Source: Pseudomonas sp. R84
GTDB lineage: Bacteria; Pseudomonadota; Gammaproteobacteria; Pseudomonadales; Pseudomonadaceae
Assembly: GCF_009834515.1 (NCBI RefSeq)
Contig: NZ_CP019426.1
Span: forward strand, 1,043,501-1,107,500
Direction: 5' to 3'
DNA length: 64,000 nucleotides
Every line of letters starts with the position of its first letter. Position 1 is the stretch's first letter. Below the pieces are notes generated by a model, which worked only from the letters and a program-made list of their open reading frames with translations, was not told the DNA's origin and searched no databases. Positions 8,163 through 15,554 of the stretch are shown piece by piece. The position numbers and the translations under genes are program-made.

Positions 8163-9788
8163 TTATTTGCTGACGCTGACGCCGTAGAAGGAGTTCAAGC
8201 CGAATGGGCTGATCTTGAAGTCCTGCACGTTGGCGCGCATGGGTTGGTACACCGTCGAGTGAGCGATAGGTGTCATTGGAACTGCATCTTTGAGGACGTG
8301 TTGCGCCTGTTTGTACAGTTCGGTGCGCTTGCCCTGATCGGTCGTGCGCTTGGCTTCTTTGACGAGGCCGTCGAACTTCTTGTCGCACCACTTGGAGAAG
8401 TTGTTGCCGCTGAGCGAGTCGCAACCGAACAGCACGTTCAGCCAGTTGTCCGGATCACCATTGTCACCGCTCCAGCCAATGATCATGGCCTGGTTCTCGC
8501 CACCTTTGGAGCGCTTGATGTACTCGCCCCACTCGTAGCTGGTGATCTTCACTTTCAAGCCGATCTTGGCCCAGTCGGACTGGAGCATTTCGGCCATCAG
8601 TTTGGCGTTGGGGTTGTACGGACGCTGCACCGGCATCGCCCACAGCACGATCTCGGTCCCTTCCTTGACGCCGGCTTCCTTGAGCAGCTGTTTGGCTTTC
8701 TCAGGATCGTACTTGGCATCTTTGATGGTGGTGTCGTAAGACCATTGGGTCGGCGGCATGGCGTTGACCGCCAGTTGGCCTGCGCCCTGGTAAACCGAAT
8801 CGATGATCTGCGGCTTGTTCACTGCCATGTCCAGCGCCTGACGTACGCGCAGGTCTGCCAGCGGGTTGGCCTCGTTGCTGCCCTTGACCTTGTCCATCAC
8901 GTTGTAGGCGATGTAACCCAGGTTGAAACCAGCCTGGTCAGGCATCTTCAGGGTCTTGTCTTCTTTCAGCGCTTTCAGGTCGGCCGGACGCGGGAACAGG
9001 GTGACCTGGCACTCGTTCTTTTTCAGCTTCTGAATACGCACCGACGGGTCGGTGGTGATCGCGAAGATCAGGTTGTCGATCTTCACGTCTTCAGGCTTCC
9101 AGTAGTCTTTGTTGCCGGTGTAACGGATGTTGGAATCTTTCTGGTAGCTCTTGAACACGAACGGACCAGTGCCGATCGGCTTCTGGTTGATGTCGGCAGC
9201 CTTGCCTTCCTTGAGCAGCTGGGCAGCGTACTCGGCGGACTGTACCGAGGCGAAGCTCATCGCCATGTTCTGGATGAACGCGGCATCAACTTCTTTCAGA
9301 GTGAACTTGACGGTGTGGTCGTCGACTTTATCGATCTTGGTGATGTTGGTGTCCATCCCCATGTCGGTGAAGTACGGGAATTCGGTCGGGTACGCCTTAC
9401 GGAACGGGTCATCCTTGTTAATCATGCGATTGAAGGTGAACAGCACGTCGTCGGCGTTGAACTCACGAGTCGGCTTGAAATACGGGGTGGTGTGGAATTT
9501 GACGCCTTCGCGCAGGTGGAAGGTGTACGTCAGGCCGTCATCGGAAATGTCCCACTTGGTCGCCAGACCAGGAATCACAGCGGTGCCGCCGCGCTCGAAC
9601 TGGGTCAGACGGTTGAACATGGTTTCGGCTGAGGCGTCGAAGTCGGTTCCGGTGGTGTACTGGCCTGGGTCGAAACCGGCCGGGCTGCCTTCGGAGCAGA
9701 ACACCAGGTTAGTCGCAGCGGATGCGAAAGGTGCGGAGGCTAACAAGCCTGCGCCGACTAAAAACGGAATGACCGCGTGTTTAAGCAT
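8163..9788 (-). CDS. dppA: Periplasmic dipeptide-binding protein, SBP_bac_5 family
   Basis: This is the second gene of the cluster in transcription order. The 541-residue precursor has a signal peptide (MLKHAVIPFLVGAGLLASAP, cleavage near ASA-A) and mature start TNLVFCSEGSPAGFDPGQYT. It shares long identical blocks with its neighbours, such as KPIGTGPFVFKSYQKDSNIR and AMPVQRPYNPNAKLMAEMLQ. A short insertion (DKVKGSNEANPLADLRVRQA) lengthens it slightly. The start was set at the ATG with upstream GAGG, eight codons inside the longest frame. It is followed by its own terminator, so expression can differ from the other copies. Substrate specificity cannot be read from the sequence. Confidence 0.92.
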   Translation of the reverse strand: MLKHAVIPFLVGAGLLASAPFASAATNLVFCSEGSPAGFDPGQYTTGTDFDASAETMFNRLTQFERGGTAVIPGLATKWDISDDGLTYTFHLREGVKFHTTPYFKPTREFNADDVLFTFNRMINKDDPFRKAYPTEFPYFTDMGMDTNITKIDKVDDHTVKFTLKEVDAAFIQNMAMSFASVQSAEYAAQLLKEGKAADINQKPIGTGPFVFKSYQKDSNIRYTGNKDYWKPEDVKIDNLIFAITTDPSVRIQKLKKNECQVTLFPRPADLKALKEDKTLKMPDQAGFNLGYIAYNVMDKVKGSNEANPLADLRVRQALDMAVNKPQIIDSVYQGAGQLAVNAMPPTQWSYDTTIKDAKYDPEKAKQLLKEAGVKEGTEIVLWAMPVQRPYNPNAKLMAEMLQSDWAKIGLKVKITSYEWGEYIKRSKGGENQAMIIGWSGDNGDPDNWLNVLFGCDSLSGNNFSKWCDKKFDGLVKEAKRTTDQGKRTELYKQAQHVLKDAVPMTPIAHSTVYQPMRANVQDFKISPFGLNSFYGVSVSK

Positions 9789-9994
9789 GTTGGCCTCATG
9801 ATTTGTTGTCATTTTTTAGTTGTGAGGTACGACCTCGTGAGTCGTGCCTGCGGATACTTATGCAGGGGCCATACCCATTGCAAGATCCAGAGTGACTGCC
9901 GGCCTCAAAGCGTGGCACGAACGTACCTTAATGTCGCATCTGTATAACTTCTGACGCATTTGACCGTTTGCGGGCGGTTTTTACGGTGCAAATG

Positions 9995-10044
9995 AAGCCC
10001 CAAAACGGTGCGTTGGTCACGTTGTGCGCGCCGCCTTGGGGCTT
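9995..10044 (-). terminator. Terminator-like hairpin after the first binding-protein gene
   Basis: The outer stem AAGCCCCAA / TTGGGGCTT (9995-10003 with 10036-10044) encloses a 7-bp inner stem CGGTGCG / CGCGCCG (10006-10012 with 10027-10033, one wobble). It begins right after the stop codon at 10049. On the minus strand the trailing sequence is CATTTG, so the U tract is weak. Confidence 0.55.
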
Positions 10045-10048
10045 GGTG

Positions 10049-11650
10049 TTACTTATTTATACCCACGCCATAGAAGGGGGTTAGACCGAACGGGCTGATC
10101 CGGAAGTCAGTGACTTCCTTGCGCAGCGGTTGGAACACCGTGGAGTTGGCAATCGGCGTGATCGGCACTTGCTGTTTAAGGATCAGTTGCGCCTGTTGAT
10201 AGAGTTTTACCCGTTGATCTTTGTCGGTGGCCAACTTGGCCTGTTGCACCAGGTTGTCGTAGGCCGGATCGCACCATTTGGCGTAGTTGCTGCCTTTTAC
10301 CGCCGCGCAGCTGTAGAGCACGCCCAGCCAGTTGTCCGGGTCACCGTTGTCACCTGTCCAACCATAAATCATGGCGTCGTGTTCGCCATTTTTCGCGCGT
10401 TTGATGTACTCGCCCCATTCATAGCTGACGATGTTGGCCTTGATGCCGATTTTCTCCCAATCCTGCTGGATCATCTGTGCCGACATCCGCGCATTCGGGT
10501 TTGAGGCGCGTTGCACTGTCATTGCCCAGAGGTTGATGGTTGTACCCGGCGCAACCCCTGCTTCTTTCAGTAGCACCCGCGCTTTTATCGGGTCGTAGGG
10601 GGCGTCCTTGATGTTCGTGTCATACGACCATTGCGCTGGCGGCAAAGCGTTTTGGGCCAACTGGCCGGCGCTTTGGTAAACGGCTTTGATGATTGCCGGT
10701 TTGTCGATGGCCATGTCCAGCGCCTGTCGAACCTTGAGCTGGTCGAGAGGGGCGTGGGTGGTGTTGTAGGCGAGGAAACCGAGGTTGAAACCGGCCTGCT
10801 TGAGCACACGCAGGTTCGGGTCTTTTTCCATCACTTCGATGTCGGCCGGGCGCGGGTAGCCGCTGACCTGGCATTCGCCGGCCTTGAGCTTCTGCAGGCG
10901 CACGGCGGCGTCGGGAGTGATCGAGAAAATCAGGTTATCGATCTGCACGTCTTCGGGTTTCCAGTAGGCCGTGTTGGCGGCGTAGCGGATTTGCGAATCC
11001 TTTTGGTAGCGCTTGAACACGAACGGGCCGGTGCCGATCGGCTTCTGGTTGAGGTCGGCGGCTTTGCCTTCCTTCAACAGTTGCGCGGCGTATTCAGCTG
11101 ATTGCACCGAGGCGAAGCTCATGGCGAGGTTTTGCACGAACGCGGCGTCGACGTTGTTGAGGTTGAAGCGCACGGTCTGGTCGTCGAGTTTTTCTACCGA
11201 TTTGATTGTGGTGTTCAGGCCCATGTCGGTGAAGTAGGGGGACTCGGCGGGGTAGGCCTTGCGGAAGGCGTTGTCCGGGTCGAGGAGGCGCTGGAAGGTG
11301 AACAGCACGTCGTCGGCGTTGAAGTCGCGGGTCGGTTTGAAGTAGTCGGTGGTGTGGAATTTTACGTTTTGGCGCAGGTGGAAGGTGTATTGCAGGCCAT
11401 CGTTGGATATGTCCCATTTTGTTGCCAGGCCGGGTTCGATGTCGGTGCCGCCGCGTTTGAATTGGGTCAGGCGGTTGAAGACGGTTTCGGCGGAGGCGTC
11501 GAAGTCGGTGCCGCTGGTGTATTGGCTGGGGTCGAAGCCTGCCGGGCTGGCTTCGGAGCAGTAGACCAGGGTTGTGGCGGCGTTTGCCAGTGGGGCGGTT
11601 GTGGCCAGGGCCAGGGAGATCAAGAGCGGTTTTAGGGTGAATCTTGGCAT
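10049..11650 (-). CDS. dppA: Periplasmic dipeptide-binding protein, SBP_bac_5 family (first in cluster)
   Basis: This is the promoter-proximal binding protein of the dpp cluster. The 533-residue precursor begins MPRFTLKPLLISLALATTAP with cleavage near ANA-A and a mature start TTLVYCSEASPAGFDPSQYT. The conserved ligand-domain blocks GTGPFVFKRYQKDSQIRYA and GWTGDNGDPDNWLGVLYSCA are present. The start ATG follows GGGGACTCC. By position it matches dppA1 of P. aeruginosa. About 1 kb of repeat-rich, gene-poor DNA separates it from the next gene upstream, so the main dpp promoter is expected in 11651-11770, where the DNA is AT-richer; I could not fix a promoter there. Confidence 0.92.
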   Translation of the reverse strand: MPRFTLKPLLISLALATTAPLANAATTLVYCSEASPAGFDPSQYTSGTDFDASAETVFNRLTQFKRGGTDIEPGLATKWDISNDGLQYTFHLRQNVKFHTTDYFKPTRDFNADDVLFTFQRLLDPDNAFRKAYPAESPYFTDMGLNTTIKSVEKLDDQTVRFNLNNVDAAFVQNLAMSFASVQSAEYAAQLLKEGKAADLNQKPIGTGPFVFKRYQKDSQIRYAANTAYWKPEDVQIDNLIFSITPDAAVRLQKLKAGECQVSGYPRPADIEVMEKDPNLRVLKQAGFNLGFLAYNTTHAPLDQLKVRQALDMAIDKPAIIKAVYQSAGQLAQNALPPAQWSYDTNIKDAPYDPIKARVLLKEAGVAPGTTINLWAMTVQRASNPNARMSAQMIQQDWEKIGIKANIVSYEWGEYIKRAKNGEHDAMIYGWTGDNGDPDNWLGVLYSCAAVKGSNYAKWCDPAYDNLVQQAKLATDKDQRVKLYQQAQLILKQQVPITPIANSTVFQPLRKEVTDFRISPFGLTPFYGVGINK

Positions 11651-11770
11651 GGAGTCCCCGGGGAGATTGGAGGTGGTTGTTGGTTGAGGTTAGCGGGGAA
11701 TAGCGGGGTATCGGAAATATCGTTTTTCTCGGGGGAGTGTCTATCTCGGTATATCTGGGCGTTTTTTTAT

Positions 11771-12105
11771 TGGGTACATATCCGTTGCTGCGGTTAGGGC
11801 TGCTTAGGGTTCCGCCCTTACGGCGGGTCACTTTTTCCAGACGCCGAAAAAGTAACCAAAAAGGCTTGCTCCTGCGTGCGGCCCGCTCGCTGGGGCTCGG
11901 GGTTCCTTCGCTGCGGGATCGATCCGGGCGCAGCGTCTCCGGTTTGCTTCGCTGCACCTACTCCCGCTGTGTTTGGCTGCGCCAAACGGTCGCTGCGCTC
12001 CCACGCCCGGATCAATCCCTCCACTCAGCCTTCCGACGTCGCCCGTGGATCAAGATCAAGAGCAGGCGAGCTGACACTCGGCCTATTGAGTGGTGAAGAG
12101 CGGGT
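11771..12105. repeat. Long dispersed Pseudomonas repeat with internal palindromes
   Basis: The stretch containing GGGTTCCGCCCTTACGGCGG, AAAAAGTAACCAAAAAGGCT and GTTTGGCTGCGCCAAAC (hairpin 11970-11986) and ending in GAGTGGTGAAGAGCGGG resembles a repeat I recognise from intergenic regions of many fluorescent pseudomonads. No credible gene is present: all short open frames cross its palindromes and have no ribosome sites. Only one copy lies in this window, so the repeat nature rests on recall and the boundaries are approximate. Confidence 0.55.
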
Positions 12106-12137
12106 GGTCGGCTTTGGTTTTTTGGTGGATTCGCCCC

Positions 12138-12400
12138 TCACCCCAGCCCTCTCCCTAAGGAGAGGGAGCCGATTTGTGGGCTTTTCAAAATCTGAGTTCA
12201 ACGCGGTATTGCACGTCGGCGTAACTCTTCCAAACACCACGGTCAGTCCCCTCTCCCTCTGGGAGAGGGCTAGGGTGAGGGGCTTTTGATCTGTTTCAGA
12301 ATCTGGATTCGACTCGGTATTTCAAGTCGGCGTATCTGTCCCAAACACCACGGTCAGTCCCCTCTCCCTCTGGGAGAGGGCTAGGGTGAGGGTTGGCTTT
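12138..12400. repeat. Tandem pair of about 110-bp ctctccc-hairpin repeats
   Basis: Two imperfect direct copies occupy about 12181-12290 and 12294-12400. Both contain CGGTAYT..CGTCGGCGTA, CCAAACACCACGGTCAGT and then CCCCTCTCCCTCTGGGAGAG with GGGCTAGGGTGAGGG. A third, partial arm with CCCCTCACCCCAGCCCTCTC lies at 12138-12172 in the opposite sense. Each copy can fold into a CCCTCTCCC/GGGAGAGGG hairpin. A related copy is at 25640-25762. Confidence 0.7.
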
Positions 12401-12508
12401 TGGCTGTTTAAATCTGTGTCAGATAACCAGAACCTTCCCACAAGGTTTTCAGGTTGTCCGTCGGACGTCGGCTCTCTAGGCTCTGGGTGTCGCTGAATGT
12501 TCAGTGAT

Positions 12509-12700
12509 CGGGTGTGAGAACCCGCCGAGCTTGAAACTAGCACCAGTAAGACCATAATTGCGGCCGGCTTATTTGCTGTCGCAATGCCTTATGGCGGCTG
12601 TGTGCGGGCAGACTTCGGTCTGGCCGGTTTTCTGCTCACCGGTTTCTCACTCCGCACATAGCTGCCACCCTTTGCCACGTGAGAAATGGCTGAGGGTGGC
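12509..12700 (+). promoter_or_regulatory. Structured RNA-like leader upstream of a small DUF gene
   Basis: Several paired elements are stacked here. They are hairpin CGGGT/ACCCG (12509-12513, 12520-12524); hairpin TTGCG..CGCAA (12558-12584, inner CGGC/GCTG); and a 16-bp stem TGGCGGCTGTGTGCGG with CCGCACATAGCTGCCA (12592-12607, 12652-12667), whose only non-Watson-Crick pairs are two G-U. That stem encloses CAGAC-ttcg-GTCTG (12609-12622, a cUUCGg tetraloop) and CCGGT/ACCGG (12624-12628, 12638-12642). A fourth stem GCCACCCT/AGGGTGGC (12664-12671, 12693-12700) reuses the last 4 nt of the 16-bp stem. The gene start follows at 12722. I cannot name the motif; a regulatory RNA is inference. Confidence 0.6.
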
Positions 12701-12721
12701 TCGAATGACGAGCAGATTTTC

Positions 12722-13087
12722 ATGAAAGATAAAATTGTCCCCGATCCACCACTCGAATCCACATCCCCACTCGAAGACGCCATCCGCGCCGACGACCAGA
12801 TCAAAACCCGCGAAGCCATCAAACGCGCCCTGGATTTCTACCTCAGCCCCGAACCTATCAAGCCTCGCCAACCCAGCACGATGTTCCTGATCCAGCCAAA
12901 CATCGACACCGAAAGCCTGCTGGCGCATGCCTGTGAATCACTGGCGTCGGCGAACACCCTTATCGGTAACTTTGCCGATCAGTTGGGCCGGCCCGAGCGT
13001 AATACGGCGTTGGCGATTCAGCAGATCATTATGCTGGCCGAGTTGGCGGTGAATCGGGCGCTGGATCGGGTTGATCCGCAGACCTGA
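12722..13087 (+). CDS. Small hypothetical protein, Pseudomonas DUF3077/DUF6124-like
   Basis: The 121-residue product begins MKDKIVPDPPLESTSPLEDA and contains RALDFYLSP, MFLIQPNIDTESLLAHACES, and a helical C-terminus with AIQQIIMLAELAVNRALDRV. This pattern (K..P.PP start, RALD.YL, MF.V.P..DTE.LL, C-terminal helix ending NRALD) resembles a family of short soluble proteins abundant in fluorescent pseudomonads and annotated as DUF3077 or DUF6124. No function is known to me. The ATG at 12722 was preferred over the in-frame ATG at 12686 because the family normally starts just before the P.PP block; the ribosome site is weak in both cases. The upstream DNA is the structured leader described separately. 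A REP palindrome and terminator follow. Confidence 0.7.
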   Translation: MKDKIVPDPPLESTSPLEDAIRADDQIKTREAIKRALDFYLSPEPIKPRQPSTMFLIQPNIDTESLLAHACESLASANTLIGNFADQLGRPERNTALAIQQIIMLAELAVNRALDRVDPQT

Positions 13088-13103
13088 GACCGCGTTATCG
13101 TTC

Positions 13104-13169
13104 ATCGCGAGCAGGCTCACTCCTACAGGGGAATGCATTCCAAATTGTAGGAGTGAGCCTGCTCGCGAT
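13104..13169. repeat. REP palindrome pair (GTGAGCCTGCTCGCGAT type)
   Basis: A 24-bp perfect inverted repeat (13104-13127 with 13146-13169) has an 18-nt loop. It contains GTAGGAGTGAGCCTGCTCGC, a common Pseudomonas REP/BIME unit, and sits between two convergent genes. Confidence 0.85.
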
Positions 13170-13204
13170 GGCGACGGAACATTCAACACAAAATTTGTGG
13201 GCAC

Positions 13205-13243
13205 AAAAAAACCGCCAATCATTCACCGATCGGCGGCTTTTTA
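13205..13243. terminator. Bidirectional rho-independent terminator
   Basis: Stem CCGCC-a-ATC / GAT-c-GGCGG (13212-13220 with 13228-13236) has CTTTTTATT on the plus strand and GTTTTTTTGTG on the minus strand. It can end both the small DUF gene and the convergent SIMPL gene. Confidence 0.8.
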
Positions 13244-13259
13244 TTCAGCCCACATCAAA

Positions 13260-13976
13260 TCACTGCATCAACACTTCAATCGAACCATCAGCGGTCATGC
13301 TGACTTGGCTCGTACCCGCTTCAACTTCCGGCGTAACCGGCGCGGAATCCATGGCCGCCGCTTTCATCATCATCGGTGCGCGCAGGTACGGCTGCGGATA
13401 ACCGTTGCTGTTGAGGTTCAGGTTGACGATTTTGTAGCCCTTGCCGCCCAGTGCGTCGGTGGCCAGTTGGGCGCGGGCCTTGAAGGCGGTCACTGCTTCT
13501 TTGAGCAACTGGTCTTCACTGGATTTGCGGGTCGGGTCGGCGATGGCGAAGTCCATGCCGCCCATTTTCAGGTCGCCCAGCAGTTCGCCGGTGAGTTTGG
13601 ACAGGGCGGCGAAGTCGGCGCTTTCCAGGCGCAGTTCGGCGCGTTCACGCCAGCCGGTGATCTTCTGGCCTTTGGTGTCGTAGATCGGGTAGCTGTTGCG
13701 GCTGCCTTGGCGCAGAGTGATGTCTTTGACTTGCTTGGCCTGGGCCAAGGCCTTGTTCATGGTGGTGCTGACGTCTGCGGCGAGTTTCGCCGGGTCGGTG
13801 TTTTGCTCTTCGGTGTAGAGGGTGACGATCATCAGGTCGCGGGCGACTTCCGTGCTGACTTCGGCGCGCAGGGAAATCTGGTTGTAGTGCAGCTCATCGG
13901 CGGCCAGGGCCGGAAGGCTGGCGACGCTGCCGACGGTCAGGGCGAGAAGGGCGGCGCTGCGGCGAAATGTGTGCAT
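13260..13976 (-). CDS. SIMPL (DUF541) domain periplasmic protein
   Basis: The 238-residue precursor has a signal peptide (MHTFRRSAALLALTVGSVAS, cleavage near ALA-A). It is followed by the SIMPL/DUF541 fold: repeated strands with ISLRAEVSTEVARDLMIVTL, the conserved YPIYDTKGQKITGWRERAEL and the C-terminal RAPMMMKAAAMDS stretch. Members are exported or membrane-linked and have been tied to oxidative stress and immune signalling in other species, but no molecular activity is established. The start ATG follows AAGGAGCTTTC; the longer frame upstream has no signal peptide. It sits between the dpp cluster and roxSR exactly as PA4495 does in P. aeruginosa, which supports orthology but not function. 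Confidence 0.85.
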   Translation of the reverse strand: MHTFRRSAALLALTVGSVASLPALAADELHYNQISLRAEVSTEVARDLMIVTLYTEEQNTDPAKLAADVSTTMNKALAQAKQVKDITLRQGSRNSYPIYDTKGQKITGWRERAELRLESADFAALSKLTGELLGDLKMGGMDFAIADPTRKSSEDQLLKEAVTAFKARAQLATDALGGKGYKIVNLNLNSNGYPQPYLRAPMMMKAAAMDSAPVTPEVEAGTSQVSMTADGSIEVLMQ

Positions 13977-14291
13977 GAAAGCTCCTTGATGAGGGCGCAG
14001 GTGATGGTTCGGGGGCCTGCGTGAAACCATCAGACTCTAGCTTTTATGATCCGGTTCGCCCAGTTACAACTTCTATACAGATGGCCGGGGCTGCTGCGCA
14101 GCCAATCGCGAGCAGGCTCCCTCCCACAGGGGAATGCATTTCAAAGGTGGGAGCGAGCCTGCTCGCGAAGAGGCCCTTATAGCCGCCGAAGATGTTTTCG
14201 CCATGTGGTCGTTTGCCGCACTTTCGCCTCTCAAGGCCGCGCGTTGGTTATACTCCGTGCGATCCGCCTGGAGCGCTCATCAGGAGAGCTC
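13977..14291. other. Intergenic region between SIMPL gene and roxS
   Basis: This 315-bp gap between divergent genes holds a REP palindrome (14106-14168) and must contain both promoters. A TATACT candidate -10 lies at 14249-14254, 38 nt before roxS, but no convincing -35 was found. No coding potential was seen. Confidence 0.5.
14106..14168. repeat. REP palindrome (GAGCCTGCTCGCGA type)
   Basis: A 22-bp inverted repeat (14106-14127 with 14147-14168) with few mismatches carries the core GAGCAGGCTC. It is the same family as 13104-13169 and has an almost identical loop (GGGGAATGCATT). Confidence 0.85.
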
Positions 14292-15554
14292 ATGCTCGCC
14301 CCCGTACAACTGACTTCCGCCACTCGCCAGAACCTCTGGCGGCTGACTTTCATCCGCACCCTGGTGCTCGCCGCGCAGGCTGGCTCCGTAGGCCTGGCCT
14401 ACTGGCTGCAATTGTTGCCGTTGCCGTGGGTGCAACTGGCGATGACCCTCGGCTGCTCGACGCTGCTTTGCGTGTTCACCGCCGTGCGTCTGCGTACTTC
14501 GTGGCCGGTCACCGAGCTTGAATATGCGCTGCAACTGGCCTGTGATCTGGTGATCCACAGTGCGCTGCTGTACTTCTCCGGTGGTTCGACCAACCCCTTT
14601 GTTTCCTATTATCTGGTGCCGCTGACCATCGCTGCGGTGACGCTGCCATGGCGCTATTCGGTGATTCTCTCCGGCATCGCGCTGGCGCTGTACACCGTGA
14701 TGCTGACGCGTTTCTATCCGCTGGAAACCCTGCCAGTGGCCCGCGAGAACTTGCAGATCTACGGCATGTGGCTGAGCTTTGCACTGGCAGCGGCGGTGAT
14801 CACCTTCTTCGCCGCGCGCATGGCTGAAGAGCTGCGCCGTCAGGAAGAATTGCGTGCGATCCGCCGTGAAGAAGGCCTGCGCGATCAGCAATTGCTCGCC
14901 GTCGCCACCCAGGCCGCTGGCGCCGCCCATGAACTTGGCACACCGCTGGCGACCATGAGCGTGTTGCTCAAGGAGATGCAGCAGGATCATCCCGACCCCA
15001 TGCTGCAGGATGATCTGAAGGTGCTGCAGGATCAGGTCAAACTCTGCAAGGAAACCTTGCAACAACTGGTGCGTGCCGCCGAAGCCAATCGTCGCTTGGC
15101 CGTCGAGATGCAGGACGTCACCGACTGGCTCGACGAAGCGCTGAACCGCTGGCACCTGATGCGTCCGGAGGCCAGTTATCGCTTCCACCGCCTCGGCCAG
15201 GGCACCGTGCCGCGCATGGCGCCGCCGCCGGATCTGACTCAGGCGCTGTTGAATCTGCTCAACAACGCCGCCGATGCCTGCCCGGAAAATCTCAAAGTGA
15301 CTCTGGACTGGGACCTCGAGAACCTGACCATCAGCATTCGTGACCACGGCGCCGGTGTGCCGCTGGCCATCGCCGAACAGATCGGCAAACCGTTTTTTAC
15401 CACCAAGGGCAAAGGTTTCGGCCTGGGCCTGTTTTTGAGCAAGGCCAGCGTGACACGCGCCGGCGGCTCAGTGAAACTCTATAGTCATGAGGAAGGCGGC
15501 ACGCTCACCGAGCTGCGCCTGCCCCACGGCGCCCGAGGAGACCAACATGAGTGA
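14292..15554 (+). CDS. roxS: Redox-responsive sensor histidine kinase RoxS (RegB/PrrB family)
   Basis: This membrane sensor kinase is thought to read the respiratory redox state and phosphorylate RoxR, which controls alternative oxidases and cyanide tolerance in Pseudomonas. The 420-residue product has about six membrane helices in its first 180 residues. The family box AAGAAHELGTPLATM carries the phospho-acceptor His213, and N/G-box ATPase motifs follow (LLNLLNNAADA, IRDHGAGVP, TTKGKGFGLGLFLSKA). RegB relatives bind quinone near GGSTNPF (here YFSGGSTNPFVSYYL). The ATG follows AGGAGAGCTC; the frame is open further upstream only through a REP element. It overlaps roxR by 8 nt. Confidence 0.92.
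   Translation: MLAPVQLTSATRQNLWRLTFIRTLVLAAQAGSVGLAYWLQLLPLPWVQLAMTLGCSTLLCVFTAVRLRTSWPVTELEYALQLACDLVIHSALLYFSGGSTNPFVSYYLVPLTIAAVTLPWRYSVILSGIALALYTVMLTRFYPLETLPVARENLQIYGMWLSFALAAAVITFFAARMAEELRRQEELRAIRREEGLRDQQLLAVATQAAGAAHELGTPLATMSVLLKEMQQDHPDPMLQDDLKVLQDQVKLCKETLQQLVRAAEANRRLAVEMQDVTDWLDEALNRWHLMRPEASYRFHRLGQGTVPRMAPPPDLTQALLNLLNNAADACPENLKVTLDWDLENLTISIRDHGAGVPLAIAEQIGKPFFTTKGKGFGLGLFLSKASVTRAGGSVKLYSHEEGGTLTELRLPHGARGDQHE

Noticed and set aside
8088..9632. 514-residue plus-strand frame opposite a binding-protein gene
   Set aside because: It is the antisense of a conserved SBP_bac_5 protein; similar frames occur opposite all four paralogues.
9789..10048. Sigma-54 promoter (TGGCACGAACGTACC at 9912-9926)
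   Set aside because: The -24-like TGGCACG is on the plus strand, away from the minus-strand dpp genes, and the -12 TTGC element is missing.
12025..12289. Short open frames inside the repeat region
   Set aside because: They run through palindromes of dispersed repeats on both strands and lack ribosome sites.
13104..13169. Possible CRISPR-like repeated units
   Set aside because: The repeated units here and elsewhere are paired REP palindromes, not regularly spaced direct repeats, and no cas gene is present.
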